DNA of 64,000 nt. Origin: Flammeovirgaceae bacterium 311. GTDB taxonomy: Bacteria > Bacteroidota > Bacteroidia > Cytophagales > Cyclobacteriaceae. Made by a program: the position numbers and the translations under genes. Shown here one piece after another: positions 30,937 through 38,915 of the stretch (its first letter is position 1; each line of letters starts with the position of its first letter). The stretch spans positions 2,248,501 to 2,312,500 of the forward strand of contig CP004371.1 in NCBI GenBank assembly GCA_000597885.1. The letters run 5' to 3'. The notes beneath the pieces were generated by a model. That model made no database searches. It had not been told where the DNA came from and worked only from the letters and a program-made list of their open reading frames with translations.

Positions 30937-31535
30937 AATGCCACTGACTTAACGGCTGGCATACCATTTGCAAGAAAAGCATCCACCAGTTCCTGTGCTT
31001 TTTGCAGGGAAGTTTCCAGCTCCTCGTTTACCAGGGTAATATCAAACTGGTTTTCGAATTTCATCTCGAACTGGGCCTTGAACAAGCGCTGGGAGAGCGC
31101 ATTGTCAGATTCTGTTTTCCTGTCGCGCAGGCGCTGGGTAAGCACTTCCAGAGAGGGTACCTTTACAAAAATGGCCAGCCCGTTGTCTCCAAAGTATTCC
31201 TTTAAGTGCAGGCCTCCTTTTACGTCCACATCAAAAATAACATGCCGGCCTTCTGACCAGATACGTTCTATTTCTGATTTAAGAGTGCCGTAAAAGTTAC
31301 CGGGATACACCTCTTCCCACTCTACAAAGGAGTTCTGATCGATCTTTTGCTTGAACTCTTCAGGGGTAAGAAAGTAGTAATCCTTTCCATTTTGTTCATT
31401 GCGTCCGCGTTTATCACGGGTACAGGCAGAAATAGAAAACCCCAGAATGGGGTTTGTATTCAACAGGTGTTTTACAATGGTAGTTTTGCCAGAACCCGAA
31501 GGTGCGGAGAAAATGATGGCCTTGCCTTGATGCAT
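30933..31535 (-). CDS. gmk: Guanylate kinase
   Basis: A 200-residue P-loop kinase converting GMP to GDP. It has the P-loop [28 protein letters not shown] and [15 protein letters not shown] (GMP binding), and the lid region [15 protein letters not shown]. It begins 31 bases after the anti-sigma gene and overlaps nadD by four bases. In relatives gmk-nadD is usually preceded by a YicC-type gene; here a sigma/anti-sigma pair takes that position. Confidence 0.97.
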   Translation of the reverse strand: MHQGKAIIFSAPSGSGKTTIVKHLLNTNPILGFSISACTRDKRGRNEQNGKDYYFLTPEEFKQKIDQNSFVEWEEVYPGNFYGTLKSEIERIWSEGRHVIFDVDVKGGLHLKEYFGDNGLAIFVKVPSLEVLTQRLRDRKTESDNALSQRLFKAQFEMKFENQFDITLVNEELETSLQKAQELVDAFLANGMPAVKSVAL

Positions 31536-31566
31536 TAAGAAAAATGGAGTTATTGACTGAAGTTTT

Positions 31567-31824
31567 TCAGGCTGTTTCGTTGACTTTAGAACGAATTGCA
31601 GTCACAAGATCCGTCGGTACCGGCTTTTTTTCAAGCTTGCTGCGTAAAATATTACGAATTTCTGATTCTATGTTGTAGTTGCGGTAGCAAGGCATGCATT
31701 CTTCTATGTGATGCATGTAGTACTCTTTTTCAGTATCGGAAGCCTCGCCATCCAGCACCAGCTGAAGAATATCCAAGCATCGCTCATGCTCAGAACAACA
31801 CCCTTGATTATCCGTTTTTTCCAT
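31567..31824 (-). CDS. Zinc-type anti-sigma factor
   Basis: An 85-residue soluble protein with a ZAS-type motif H39-x3-C43-x2-C46 ([13 protein letters not shown]) and an upstream Cys16 in [14 protein letters not shown]. This zinc-binding anti-sigma fold holds ECF sigma factors inactive and in some cases responds to thiol oxidation. There is no membrane segment, so it would act in the cytosol. It lies 96 bases after the ECF sigma gene on the same strand, so they are probably partners. Confidence 0.85.
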   Translation of the reverse strand: MEKTDNQGCCSEHERCLDILQLVLDGEASDTEKEYYMHHIEECMPCYRNYNIESEIRNILRSKLEKKPVPTDLVTAIRSKVNETA

Positions 31825-31920
31825 TGCTCAGTTTAGTTTAGCCAGATTAAAAAATTTTCTGCTTCAATCAACATTAATCAATCTAATCAACCCAATTGCC
31901 TTAACCAACGCAGTTACTAA

Positions 31921-32658
31921 TTAATAACCCATTGATTGTGCATAAGAACGAAGTTTATCCTTAAGCAGGTTACGCGCCCGGTGAAGCCGGCTGCGTACCG
32001 TACCAATAGGGATATCCAGTATTTTCGCCATCTCCTCATAGGTAAACCCTTCCAGGTCGCAGAGGATGATAACGGTGCGGAAGTCTACCGCCAGCGAATT
32101 CAGTGCATTCGACACCTCATCGCCAATCATATCCCGCAGCGATTCCACTCTTAGATCGGTGGTCATCTCTACCTGGGCATCTTCCGAATTATAGTACGAT
32201 TCAACATCATTATAGTCTACCTTAGCCGGTTCTTTGCTCTTTTTCCGGTAGTCATTAATGAAGCTGTTTTTCAATATCCGGAACAGCCATGCTTTTGCAT
32301 TGGTTCCTTCCTCAAATGAATTTATAAAACGGAAAGCCTTGAGGTAGGTTTCCTGCACGAGGTCTTTTGCGTCGTCCTCATCAAAGGTAAGCCTAAAAGC
32401 AAAGTTATACATCGCATCGATATGTGGCAAAAACTCACCATCAAAGATGCGCATCTTTTGCTTTTCGGAGTAGCGTTCTACAGGGATATCACCTTCAGTT
32501 GCTTCTTCTGTTAACTGGTTTTCTTCAGTGTCATTCGTATCCGCAGCATCATCGTTATCATCCTCATCTTTTGATTTATTGGGATAACGATTCTCCTCAG
32601 AGCGATCTTCATCTGAATAATCCTGTCCTGTTGGCTCCCAATCTTCGTTCTCAATCAT
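31921..32658 (-). CDS. ECF-type RNA polymerase sigma factor with acidic N-terminal extension
   Basis: A 245-residue sigma-70 family protein. Sigma2 covers about residues 75-140 (FRLTFDEDDAKDLVQETYLKAF and NAKAWLFRILKNSFINDYRK) and sigma4 about 180-240 (FTYEEMAKILDIPIGTVRSRLHRAR). The first 70 residues are very rich in Asp/Glu/Asn and have no counterpart in typical ECF factors of 170-200 residues. An internal Met69 could be the true start. The next gene encodes a zinc-type anti-sigma factor. The regulon and signal are not visible. Confidence 0.9.
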   Translation of the reverse strand: MIENEDWEPTGQDYSDEDRSEENRYPNKSKDEDDNDDAADTNDTEENQLTEEATEGDIPVERYSEKQKMRIFDGEFLPHIDAMYNFAFRLTFDEDDAKDLVQETYLKAFRFINSFEEGTNAKAWLFRILKNSFINDYRKKSKEPAKVDYNDVESYYNSEDAQVEMTTDLRVESLRDMIGDEVSNALNSLAVDFRTVIILCDLEGFTYEEMAKILDIPIGTVRSRLHRARNLLKDKLRSYAQSMGY

Positions 32659-33219
32659 AGGGCGGGGCGTTTAGAAAATTCTTTCTTCTTTAACTGACTA
32701 CGAATAATACTGTTATGGTGCACAGCATATTTTCGCATTTATTGACAAAACAATCAGGGCTACCGGTTTTTAGGCCGGCAGTTGTTTCCAGGATTTCAAC
32801 GAAAACTCAACACCTCTGGTATAAAAGTCCCACATTACCCTTATTAGGTGGGTCAAATCCCAAATCCATGGCAGCTACAACTTTTATTTGAGGGGGCTGA
32901 CTATATTATGCCTTAAGTTATAAAATTCACCTATCTGTACCCGCTAAATGCTGCTGATTCTAAAAATGGCTTACCCATGGGTTTTCTAGGTTGCTCTGTT
33001 ATATTCAGCGTGTTCAAGATTTTACCCTTCTATCAGCCAAAAGCCCTGTTCAGCAACAAAGTACTAACTAAAACTGCTGCAATAGCTTAGCAGGTGCTGT
33101 AACATAGCGCTTGTAATTTCCTCTGGCAGAAAAGCACTACATACATTCAGTTCTATATTAGAGTCTATTGACAAAATCTTCCCTATTTTTGCATTTAAGT
33201 ATTTGTTGCGCACTCCAAG
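32659..33219 (-). other. 561-base gap between divergent sigma factor and glycosyltransferase genes
   Basis: AT-rich and without a supported gene. It contains a TATTTTTG box at 33184-33191, pointing toward the glycosyltransferase 28 bases on. I see no obvious promoter for the sigma gene and no stable RNA. Confidence 0.6.
33184..33191 (+). promoter_or_regulatory. TATTTTTG -7 box before the glycosyltransferase
   Basis: TATTTTTG fits TAnnTTTG and lies 28 bases before the ATG. The nearest upstream TTG is 13 bases away, shorter than the usual 19-21, so the -33 element is uncertain. Confidence 0.45.
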
Positions 33220-35118
33220 ATGCCCACTCCTCTATCAGTCATTATTCTAACATACAATGAAGAAATCTCCATTGCCGGGGCAATAGAAAGTGTATTGTGG
33301 GCAGATGAGGTACTGGTTGTAGATTCTTATAGCACCGATGCTACGATAGAGATTGCCCAATCCTATAACATCAGGGTGGTGCAGCATAAGTTTGAAAATT
33401 ACAGCAAACAGAGGAACTGGGCTATCCGGCAGGCAACACATGACTGGATTTTTATGCTCGATGCCGACGAACGTGTTAGTCCGGCTCTGAAAGAAGAAAT
33501 CCTTTCCTTACTGCAGACAGCCCCAAGCTGTCCGGCATATGAGATAAAGCGCCACAATTACCTGATGGGCAAACGCATACGGTACAGCGGCTGGCAAAAC
33601 GACTGGGTATCCCGACTTTTTAACCGCAGGCAGGCAGATTATGGCAACAAACCAGTACATGAAAAGCTGGTGGTAAATGGCAAAACGGGCAGTCTGAAAC
33701 AGCCCTTGCTGCACTACACCTACAAAAGCCTGGAATCATTTCTCGATAAACACAACAATTACAGCAGGGCATCAGCCAAAGACCTCGCTGCAGACGGTAA
33801 AAACATCAACTATTACCATCTGATGATCAAACCAGCATTCCGGTTCTTTCGGTCGTACATACTGAAACTGGGATTATTGGATGGAAAGGAAGGCCTCTTC
33901 ATCGCCTGTCTTAACGGCTGGAATGTATATATGCGGCATACCATCGCCTGGAGATTACAAAAGGAGAAGCAATCGAACCAGCCGTTAAAAGTACTACACC
34001 TAAGCAGTGAAACCTCCTGGCGTGGTGGTGAGCAACAAATCGCTTACCTGATAGAAGAGCTATCGGCACTGGGTGTCGACAATATAGTGGCTTGCCAGAA
34101 AGGATCTCCATTCGAAGCATACTGCCAGAAAAAAGGTATTCCCTACATCAGCCTTTCGTTCAGGAATTCTTTTGATTTAACAACCTCCTTAGGTGTAAAG
34201 CAGCTCTGCAGCAGGGAAAAAGCCGACCTGGTGCACATCCATAGCTCAAAATCACATGGGGTAGCCATTTTGGCAGATATGATGGGCAACAAACTGCCGC
34301 TCATTCTGAGCAGGCGGGTTGATTTCCCTCCCAAATCTAATGTGTTCACCAGCCAAAAGTATAACTACCCGCGCATCAGGCGTATTCTGTGTGTTTCAGA
34401 AGCCATCAGGCAGGTAATGCTGCCGCATATTGTGGAAAAAGAGAAAGTGCACACCGTGTACAGCGGCATTGATTTGAAGAAATTTGACTCCCCGCAGCCC
34501 GCGAACTACCTGCGCACGCAATTTGAAATTTCCAGGCAGCAGCTGCTGGTTGGAAATATTTCCGCAATAGCCCCTCATAAAGATTATTACACCTTTGTAG
34601 ATACTGCTGAGGAATTACTCAGGCGAAAACTGCCCCTGAAATTTCTAATCATCGGTAAGGGTCCTGAAGAGGCTGCCATCAAAGCATATGTACAGAATAA
34701 AGGGCTGCAGGAGCAGATATACTTCCCCGGATTTCTGAACAACATTCAGCAGATACTCCCTGAGCTTGATATATTTCTGATGACTTCGGAAACAGAAGGA
34801 CTGGGGACTACGCTACTGGATGCATTTGCAGCAAAGGTACCGGTAGTGGCTACCAGAGCAGGGGGCATCCCGGAAATTGTACGGCATGAACAAACAGGTT
34901 TAACAGCTGCCGTAAAAGATGTCCAGGGTCTGGCCAATGCAGTAGAACTGCTCGTGAAGCAGGAAGAGTACAGAAAGCAGCTTAGCGAGCAGGCTTATTC
35001 TTTTGTAAAATCTTTCGACAAAAAGCAAACTGCCCTGCAGACCCTGCAACATTATCAGCAAGTACTGGAAGAAAAAAGACAGCTGCAGTTGCAACTGCAT
35101 TCGCTGCCCATGCCTTAG
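33220..35118 (+). CDS. Two-domain glycosyltransferase (GT2 fused to GT4)
   Basis: A 632-residue protein with two catalytic-type domains. Residues 1-250 are a GT2 domain of the LPS-core glucosyltransferase type (LSVIILTYNEE, VDSYSTD, DADE at 81-84). Residues 256-620 are a GT-B fold GT4 domain (LHLSSETSWRGGEQQ, YSGIDLKKF, IIGKGPEE, and ETEGLGTTLLDAF, where the second acidic residue of EX7E is Asp534). No membrane segment is seen. It probably adds two sugars in sequence to a lipid-linked or LPS-core acceptor. The acceptor is unknown. It overlaps convergent rarA by four bases. Confidence 0.9.
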   Translation: MPTPLSVIILTYNEEISIAGAIESVLWADEVLVVDSYSTDATIEIAQSYNIRVVQHKFENYSKQRNWAIRQATHDWIFMLDADERVSPALKEEILSLLQTAPSCPAYEIKRHNYLMGKRIRYSGWQNDWVSRLFNRRQADYGNKPVHEKLVVNGKTGSLKQPLLHYTYKSLESFLDKHNNYSRASAKDLAADGKNINYYHLMIKPAFRFFRSYILKLGLLDGKEGLFIACLNGWNVYMRHTIAWRLQKEKQSNQPLKVLHLSSETSWRGGEQQIAYLIEELSALGVDNIVACQKGSPFEAYCQKKGIPYISLSFRNSFDLTTSLGVKQLCSREKADLVHIHSSKSHGVAILADMMGNKLPLILSRRVDFPPKSNVFTSQKYNYPRIRRILCVSEAIRQVMLPHIVEKEKVHTVYSGIDLKKFDSPQPANYLRTQFEISRQQLLVGNISAIAPHKDYYTFVDTAEELLRRKLPLKFLIIGKGPEEAAIKAYVQNKGLQEQIYFPGFLNNIQQILPELDIFLMTSETEGLGTTLLDAFAAKVPVVATRAGGIPEIVRHEQTGLTAAVKDVQGLANAVELLVKQEEYRKQLSEQAYSFVKSFDKKQTALQTLQHYQQVLEEKRQLQLQLHSLPMP

Positions 35119-36398
35119 TAGCCGTACTTTTCTTTCCATAGTTGCCGCAGTTTCTGCCGCATTTCATGTTCGCGGGCATTCTGCCCGGGCTCATAGAGCT
35201 TAGTCCCCATTAAATCATCGGGTAAAAACTCCTGGGCAGCAAAATTTTGCTCATAATCGTGCGCATACTGGTAGCCCTTGCCGTAGCCCTGGTCTTTCAT
35301 AAGCTTGGTTGGTGCATTGCGCAGGTAAAGCGGTATGGGTAAATCACCTGTTTTCTGCACCAGCTGGCGGGCTTCCTTGATAGCTTTATAGCTTGCATTA
35401 CTTTTGGCCGAGCAGGCCAGGTACACAGCACACTGCGAAAGAATGATCTCTGCCTCCGGATACCCTATTACCGTTACCGCCTGAAAAGTATTGGTGGCAA
35501 TTACCAGCGCGGTAGGGTTGGCATTGCCAATATCTTCAGATGCCAGAATAAGCATTCTTCTGGCAATAAACTTTACATCCTCCCCTCCTTCTATCATGCG
35601 GGCCAGGTAGTAAACGGCAGCATTGGGGTCGCTTCCGCGCATTGATTTAATGAAGGCTGAAATAATATCATAATGCTGTTCGCCACTTTTGTCGTAGCGT
35701 GAGAGGCGCTGCTGCGAAACGGCTACTACATCATCATCTTTTATCAGCTTCTTGCTTGGGGGTAGGCTGTCTGCCGTAAGCTCCAGCAGGTTGAGCAGCC
35801 TGCGGGCATCGCCACCGCTAAGCCTGAGCAAAGCATCCCACTCTCCTACCTCCAGCTTACGGGCAGCCAGCTTCTTATCTTCCTGAAGGGCCCTTAATAC
35901 CAGTGCCTTTAAATCTTCGATCTCCAGCGATTTGAGCACATACACCTGGCATCTGCTAAGCAGAGCCTGGTTTACTTCAAAACTCGGGTTTTCGGTGGTG
36001 GCACCAATAAGGGTAATAATGCCTTTTTCCACAGCTGCCAGTAGCGCATCCTGCTGACTTTTATTGAAGCGGTGCACCTCATCAATAAAGAGAATAGTAC
36101 GGCTGCGGTTTTTAGCTTTTTCGATTACCTCCCGCACTTCTTTAACCCCGCTGCTAATGGCACTTAGGGTAAAAAAGGCTGCCTGGGTGTAGTTTGCAAT
36201 CAGGCTGGCCAGTGTTGTTTTTCCCACACCGGGAGGGCCCCAGAAGATCATGCTGGGCACCTGGCCTGCTTCTATGAGTTTTCGCAGCGATGCATCCGGG
36301 GAAAGCAAATGCCCCTGGCCTACCACTTCGTCTACGCGCTGGGGACGCATACGTTCGGCCAGGGGAGCTTGTGAGGGAGATTGGTCAAACAGATTCAT
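35115..36398 (-). CDS. rarA: Replication-associated recombination protein A (RarA/MgsA)
   Basis: A 427-residue AAA+ ATPase. Walker A is GPPGVGKTTLASL, Walker B FIDEVHRFNKSQQDALL and sensor 1 GATTENPSF; the C-terminal tetramerisation/helical region includes MRGSDPNAAVYYLARMIEGGED. RarA acts at stalled replication forks. It stands alone on the minus strand and its stop overlaps the end of the convergent glycosyltransferase. Confidence 0.97.
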   Translation of the reverse strand: MNLFDQSPSQAPLAERMRPQRVDEVVGQGHLLSPDASLRKLIEAGQVPSMIFWGPPGVGKTTLASLIANYTQAAFFTLSAISSGVKEVREVIEKAKNRSRTILFIDEVHRFNKSQQDALLAAVEKGIITLIGATTENPSFEVNQALLSRCQVYVLKSLEIEDLKALVLRALQEDKKLAARKLEVGEWDALLRLSGGDARRLLNLLELTADSLPPSKKLIKDDDVVAVSQQRLSRYDKSGEQHYDIISAFIKSMRGSDPNAAVYYLARMIEGGEDVKFIARRMLILASEDIGNANPTALVIATNTFQAVTVIGYPEAEIILSQCAVYLACSAKSNASYKAIKEARQLVQKTGDLPIPLYLRNAPTKLMKDQGYGKGYQYAHDYEQNFAAQEFLPDDLMGTKLYEPGQNAREHEMRQKLRQLWKEKYGY

Positions 36399-36599
36399 GC
36401 TGATAAAGGTAGTAATCTGGCAGTAAAGTTAGTAGTTAACAGGTAGCTGTTCTCGGCCGCAAGCTAGTACAAGGTATATGGTAAATGGAGGTATGGCGGG
36501 AATAGTTTTTGCTGGTTCGTCCTTATACGATATATCAAATACCTTGTGCTGGAAACACTTTAGCAGCCTGCTGCTGCTGTCGTAATGCTAAATTCCGCC

Positions 36600-36607
36600 T
36601 ACCTTTG
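36600..36607 (+). promoter_or_regulatory. TACCTTTG -7 box directly before the DMT transporter
   Basis: TACCTTTG fits TAnnTTTG and ends five bases before the preferred ATG at 36612, so the transcript could start at or very near the start codon. No good TTTG is seen 19-21 bases upstream. Confidence 0.5.
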
Positions 36608-36611
36608 CGGC

Positions 36612-37484
36612 ATGCAGAAATATAAAGTTCACGGAGCACTTACAGCCGTGGGCATGATTTACGGAGTAAACTACAGCATTGCCAAGGAGGTAATGCCACA
36701 CTATATTCAACCCTTTGGTTTTACCCTGCTAAGGGTTGGTGCTGCCACCTTTCTGTTTTGGTGTTATCATTTTATTCATGGCGGAGAATCCATAGACATT
36801 AAAAAGAACCTGCCCCGCCTGCTCCTGTGTGCAGTTTTAGGAGTTTCTGCAAACCAACTGTTCTTTTTAGCCGGCCTTAACCTTACCTCTCCCATAAATG
36901 CTGCCCTGATCATGACGGTTACACCTGTGTTGGTGCTCCTCTCCTCTGCCCTGCTGCTGAAGGAACGAGTCACCGCAAAGAAAGCGCTGGGCATAGGCCT
37001 TGGACTTTCAGGTGCCGTATTACTGGTACTCCAGCAGGGGGAGAGTACAGCCCAGGGAGGCATGTTGGGAGATATCCTGATTTTCCTGAATGCCAGCTCC
37101 TATGGACTATACCTGGTGCTGGTACGACCGCTGATGCAGCGCTATAAAGCAGCAACAATCGTAAAATGGATTTTTCTATTTGGCTTCTTTATGGTTTTGC
37201 CCTTTGGCTGGGAGGAGTTCAGCAGTACCAGCTGGCAAACCATACCACCGCTCATCTGGCTGGCCATTATATATGTAGTGGTTTTTACAACATTTGTTGC
37301 CTATATGCTGAATGCCTGGACACTCCGCTATGTAAACTCCTCGGTGGTAGGCATCTATATTTACCTGCAACCGATCTTCGCCAGCTTTACGGCTGTGCTG
37401 CTGCAGCAAGACCAGCTAACTCCCCAGAAATTACTATTCAGCCTGCTGATTTTCTCCGGTGTGTATCTGGTAAGCCGTAAATAA
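36612..37484 (+). CDS. EamA/DMT-family membrane transporter
   Basis: A 290-residue membrane protein with about ten hydrophobic segments in two EamA-type halves (for example FTLLRVGAATFLFWCYH, AALIMTVTPVLVLLSSALLLKE, SSVVGIYIYLQPIFASFTAVLL). Members export amino acids, metabolites or drugs; the substrate cannot be told. The upstream in-frame start would begin inside the promoter box, so the ATG at 36612 is preferred. It is convergent with the threonine aldolase gene. Confidence 0.9.
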   Translation: MQKYKVHGALTAVGMIYGVNYSIAKEVMPHYIQPFGFTLLRVGAATFLFWCYHFIHGGESIDIKKNLPRLLLCAVLGVSANQLFFLAGLNLTSPINAALIMTVTPVLVLLSSALLLKERVTAKKALGIGLGLSGAVLLVLQQGESTAQGGMLGDILIFLNASSYGLYLVLVRPLMQRYKAATIVKWIFLFGFFMVLPFGWEEFSSTSWQTIPPLIWLAIIYVVVFTTFVAYMLNAWTLRYVNSSVVGIYIYLQPIFASFTAVLLQQDQLTPQKLLFSLLIFSGVYLVSRK

Positions 37485-37806
37485 TTAAATTTTAGGGCAA
37501 AAAGGGCCTGCAATCTATTCACAAGCGGCTTATAAATTACATTGTCGGAACAATGAAAAAATTAAATAAATTTTAGAGATATCATTGATAATCACATAAT
37601 TCTCTGTACATTTGAAGTATAGAGCTGCCAATAAAGTTAATTTTTTAGACTAAACATTACATAATTTTTTAATATTTGTTGGTTTATTTGCGGGTTAATA
37701 AATTTTTAGGCAGTACTCCGTAACAGGTTGAGCATTTTTTCCTTCTCTCACAAGAATTTTTTAAAATGCAGCTCAACCTGTTATTTTTTTGTCCTTCCTG
37801 CTAAGC
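37485..37806. other. 322-base AT-rich gap between convergent genes
   Basis: No supported ORF. It holds a long inverted repeat at 37722-37782 followed by a T-run. The stretch before it is very AT-rich and contains no full promoter that I can support, but a small RNA ending at the hairpin is possible. Confidence 0.5.
37722..37790 (+). terminator. Large inverted repeat with T-run
   Basis: AACAGGTTGAGC (37722-37733) pairs perfectly with GCTCAACCTGTT (37771-37782); inner ATTTT/AAAAT can extend the stem with a three-base bulge. ATTTTTTT follows. The loop is long for a simple terminator, but it sits between convergent genes and could end transcripts arriving on the plus strand. Confidence 0.6.
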
Positions 37807-38835
37807 TTAAAATCTGATACCTTCCAGAATCTTCAGAAGTCGCTCCAGTTTTTCGTCTGTAAACTGCAGATGTGTTACCATGCGTATGCTTGCAGGACCA
37901 AAAGCAGCTGCCTTTACACCTTCCGACAGTAACTTTTCCAGCACCTGCGGGACTGTACACCCTTTCAGGTCAAAAAGCACGATGTTGGTATCTACCGGTG
38001 CTACCCGCTCTACCCAGGCTAATTGTGCTAATGTATTGCCGATCTGGCGTGCCCGCTGATGGTCTTTCTTTAGCCGCTCCACATGATGCTCCAGTGCGTA
38101 CAAACCTGCCGCCGCCAGGTAACCAGCCTGCCGCATGCCGCCTCCCATGGCCTTTCTGATGCGCAGCGCCTTTTTAATGTGCTCCCTGCTGCCAAGCAAG
38201 ACAGATCCCACCGGGGCGCCAAGACCTTTGCTCAGACAAACAGAGATGGTTGAAAAATAACGGCCATATTCACGGGGGTCCTCACCTGTCTCCACAAGGG
38301 CATTGAACACACGCGCCCCATCCAGGTGCAGCGGAATATTCTGTGCCCTACATATCTGGTAGATGGCAGCAATCTGGTCCAGGGGATATATGCTACCGCC
38401 TCCCTTATTCATGGTATTTTCCAGCGCTACCATACCGGTTGCCGGAAAATGAATATCATCGGGATTAATATTTGCAGCAACCTCCGCCGGATCAAGCCGC
38501 CCTCTGTCGCCGGGCAGCAACCGAACCGAACATCCGGAGTTAAAAGCAATACCCCCGCCCTCATACAGGTAAATATGTGCATTTGCGGCACATATTACCT
38601 CCTGGCCGGGCTGCGTAAGCACCTTGATGGCAATCTGGTTCGTCATGGTGCCTGAAGGGCAGAACAAGCCTGCCTCCATCCCAAACTTTTGTGCGGTTGT
38701 TTCTTCCAGAGCCTTTACGGTCGGATCTTCGCCCCACACATCGTCTCCTACCTCGGCAGCCATCATGGCCTGCAGCATGGCAGGCGTTGGCTTGGTAATT
38801 GTATCGCTTCTAAGGTCTATTACTTCTTGTTGCAT
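37807..38835 (-). CDS. ltaE: Low-specificity L-threonine aldolase
   Basis: A 342-residue PLP enzyme of the beta-eliminating-lyase family, splitting threonine to glycine and acetaldehyde. It starts [16 protein letters not shown], has the PSGTMTNQ block, LDGAR at 171-175 and the Schiff-base Lys203 in [13 protein letters not shown]. It lies 81 bases after the TPR gene, with that gene's terminator between, so it is probably a separate transcript. Confidence 0.95.
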   Translation of the reverse strand: MQQEVIDLRSDTITKPTPAMLQAMMAAEVGDDVWGEDPTVKALEETTAQKFGMEAGLFCPSGTMTNQIAIKVLTQPGQEVICAANAHIYLYEGGGIAFNSGCSVRLLPGDRGRLDPAEVAANINPDDIHFPATGMVALENTMNKGGGSIYPLDQIAAIYQICRAQNIPLHLDGARVFNALVETGEDPREYGRYFSTISVCLSKGLGAPVGSVLLGSREHIKKALRIRKAMGGGMRQAGYLAAAGLYALEHHVERLKKDHQRARQIGNTLAQLAWVERVAPVDTNIVLFDLKGCTVPQVLEKLLSEGVKAAAFGPASIRMVTHLQFTDEKLERLLKILEGIRF

Positions 38836-38881
38836 ACCTCAAAAGTAGGACCTTAGCACCGGCACTGCCAAGTTCCTGCAC

Positions 38882-38906
38882 AAAAAAAACCGGCATAGGC
38901 CGGTTT
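38882..38906 (-). terminator. Terminator of the TPR protein gene
   Basis: The minus strand reads AAACCGGC, CTAT, GCCGGTTT and a run of T, ten bases after the TPR gene stop. Confidence 0.85.
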
Positions 38907-38915
38907 GGTATAAAA

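Noticed and set aside
36470-36556. Inverted ACAAGGTAT/ATACCTTGT pair before the DMT gene
   Set aside because: Nine-bp arms about 65 bases apart in AT-rich DNA; too weak to separate from chance.
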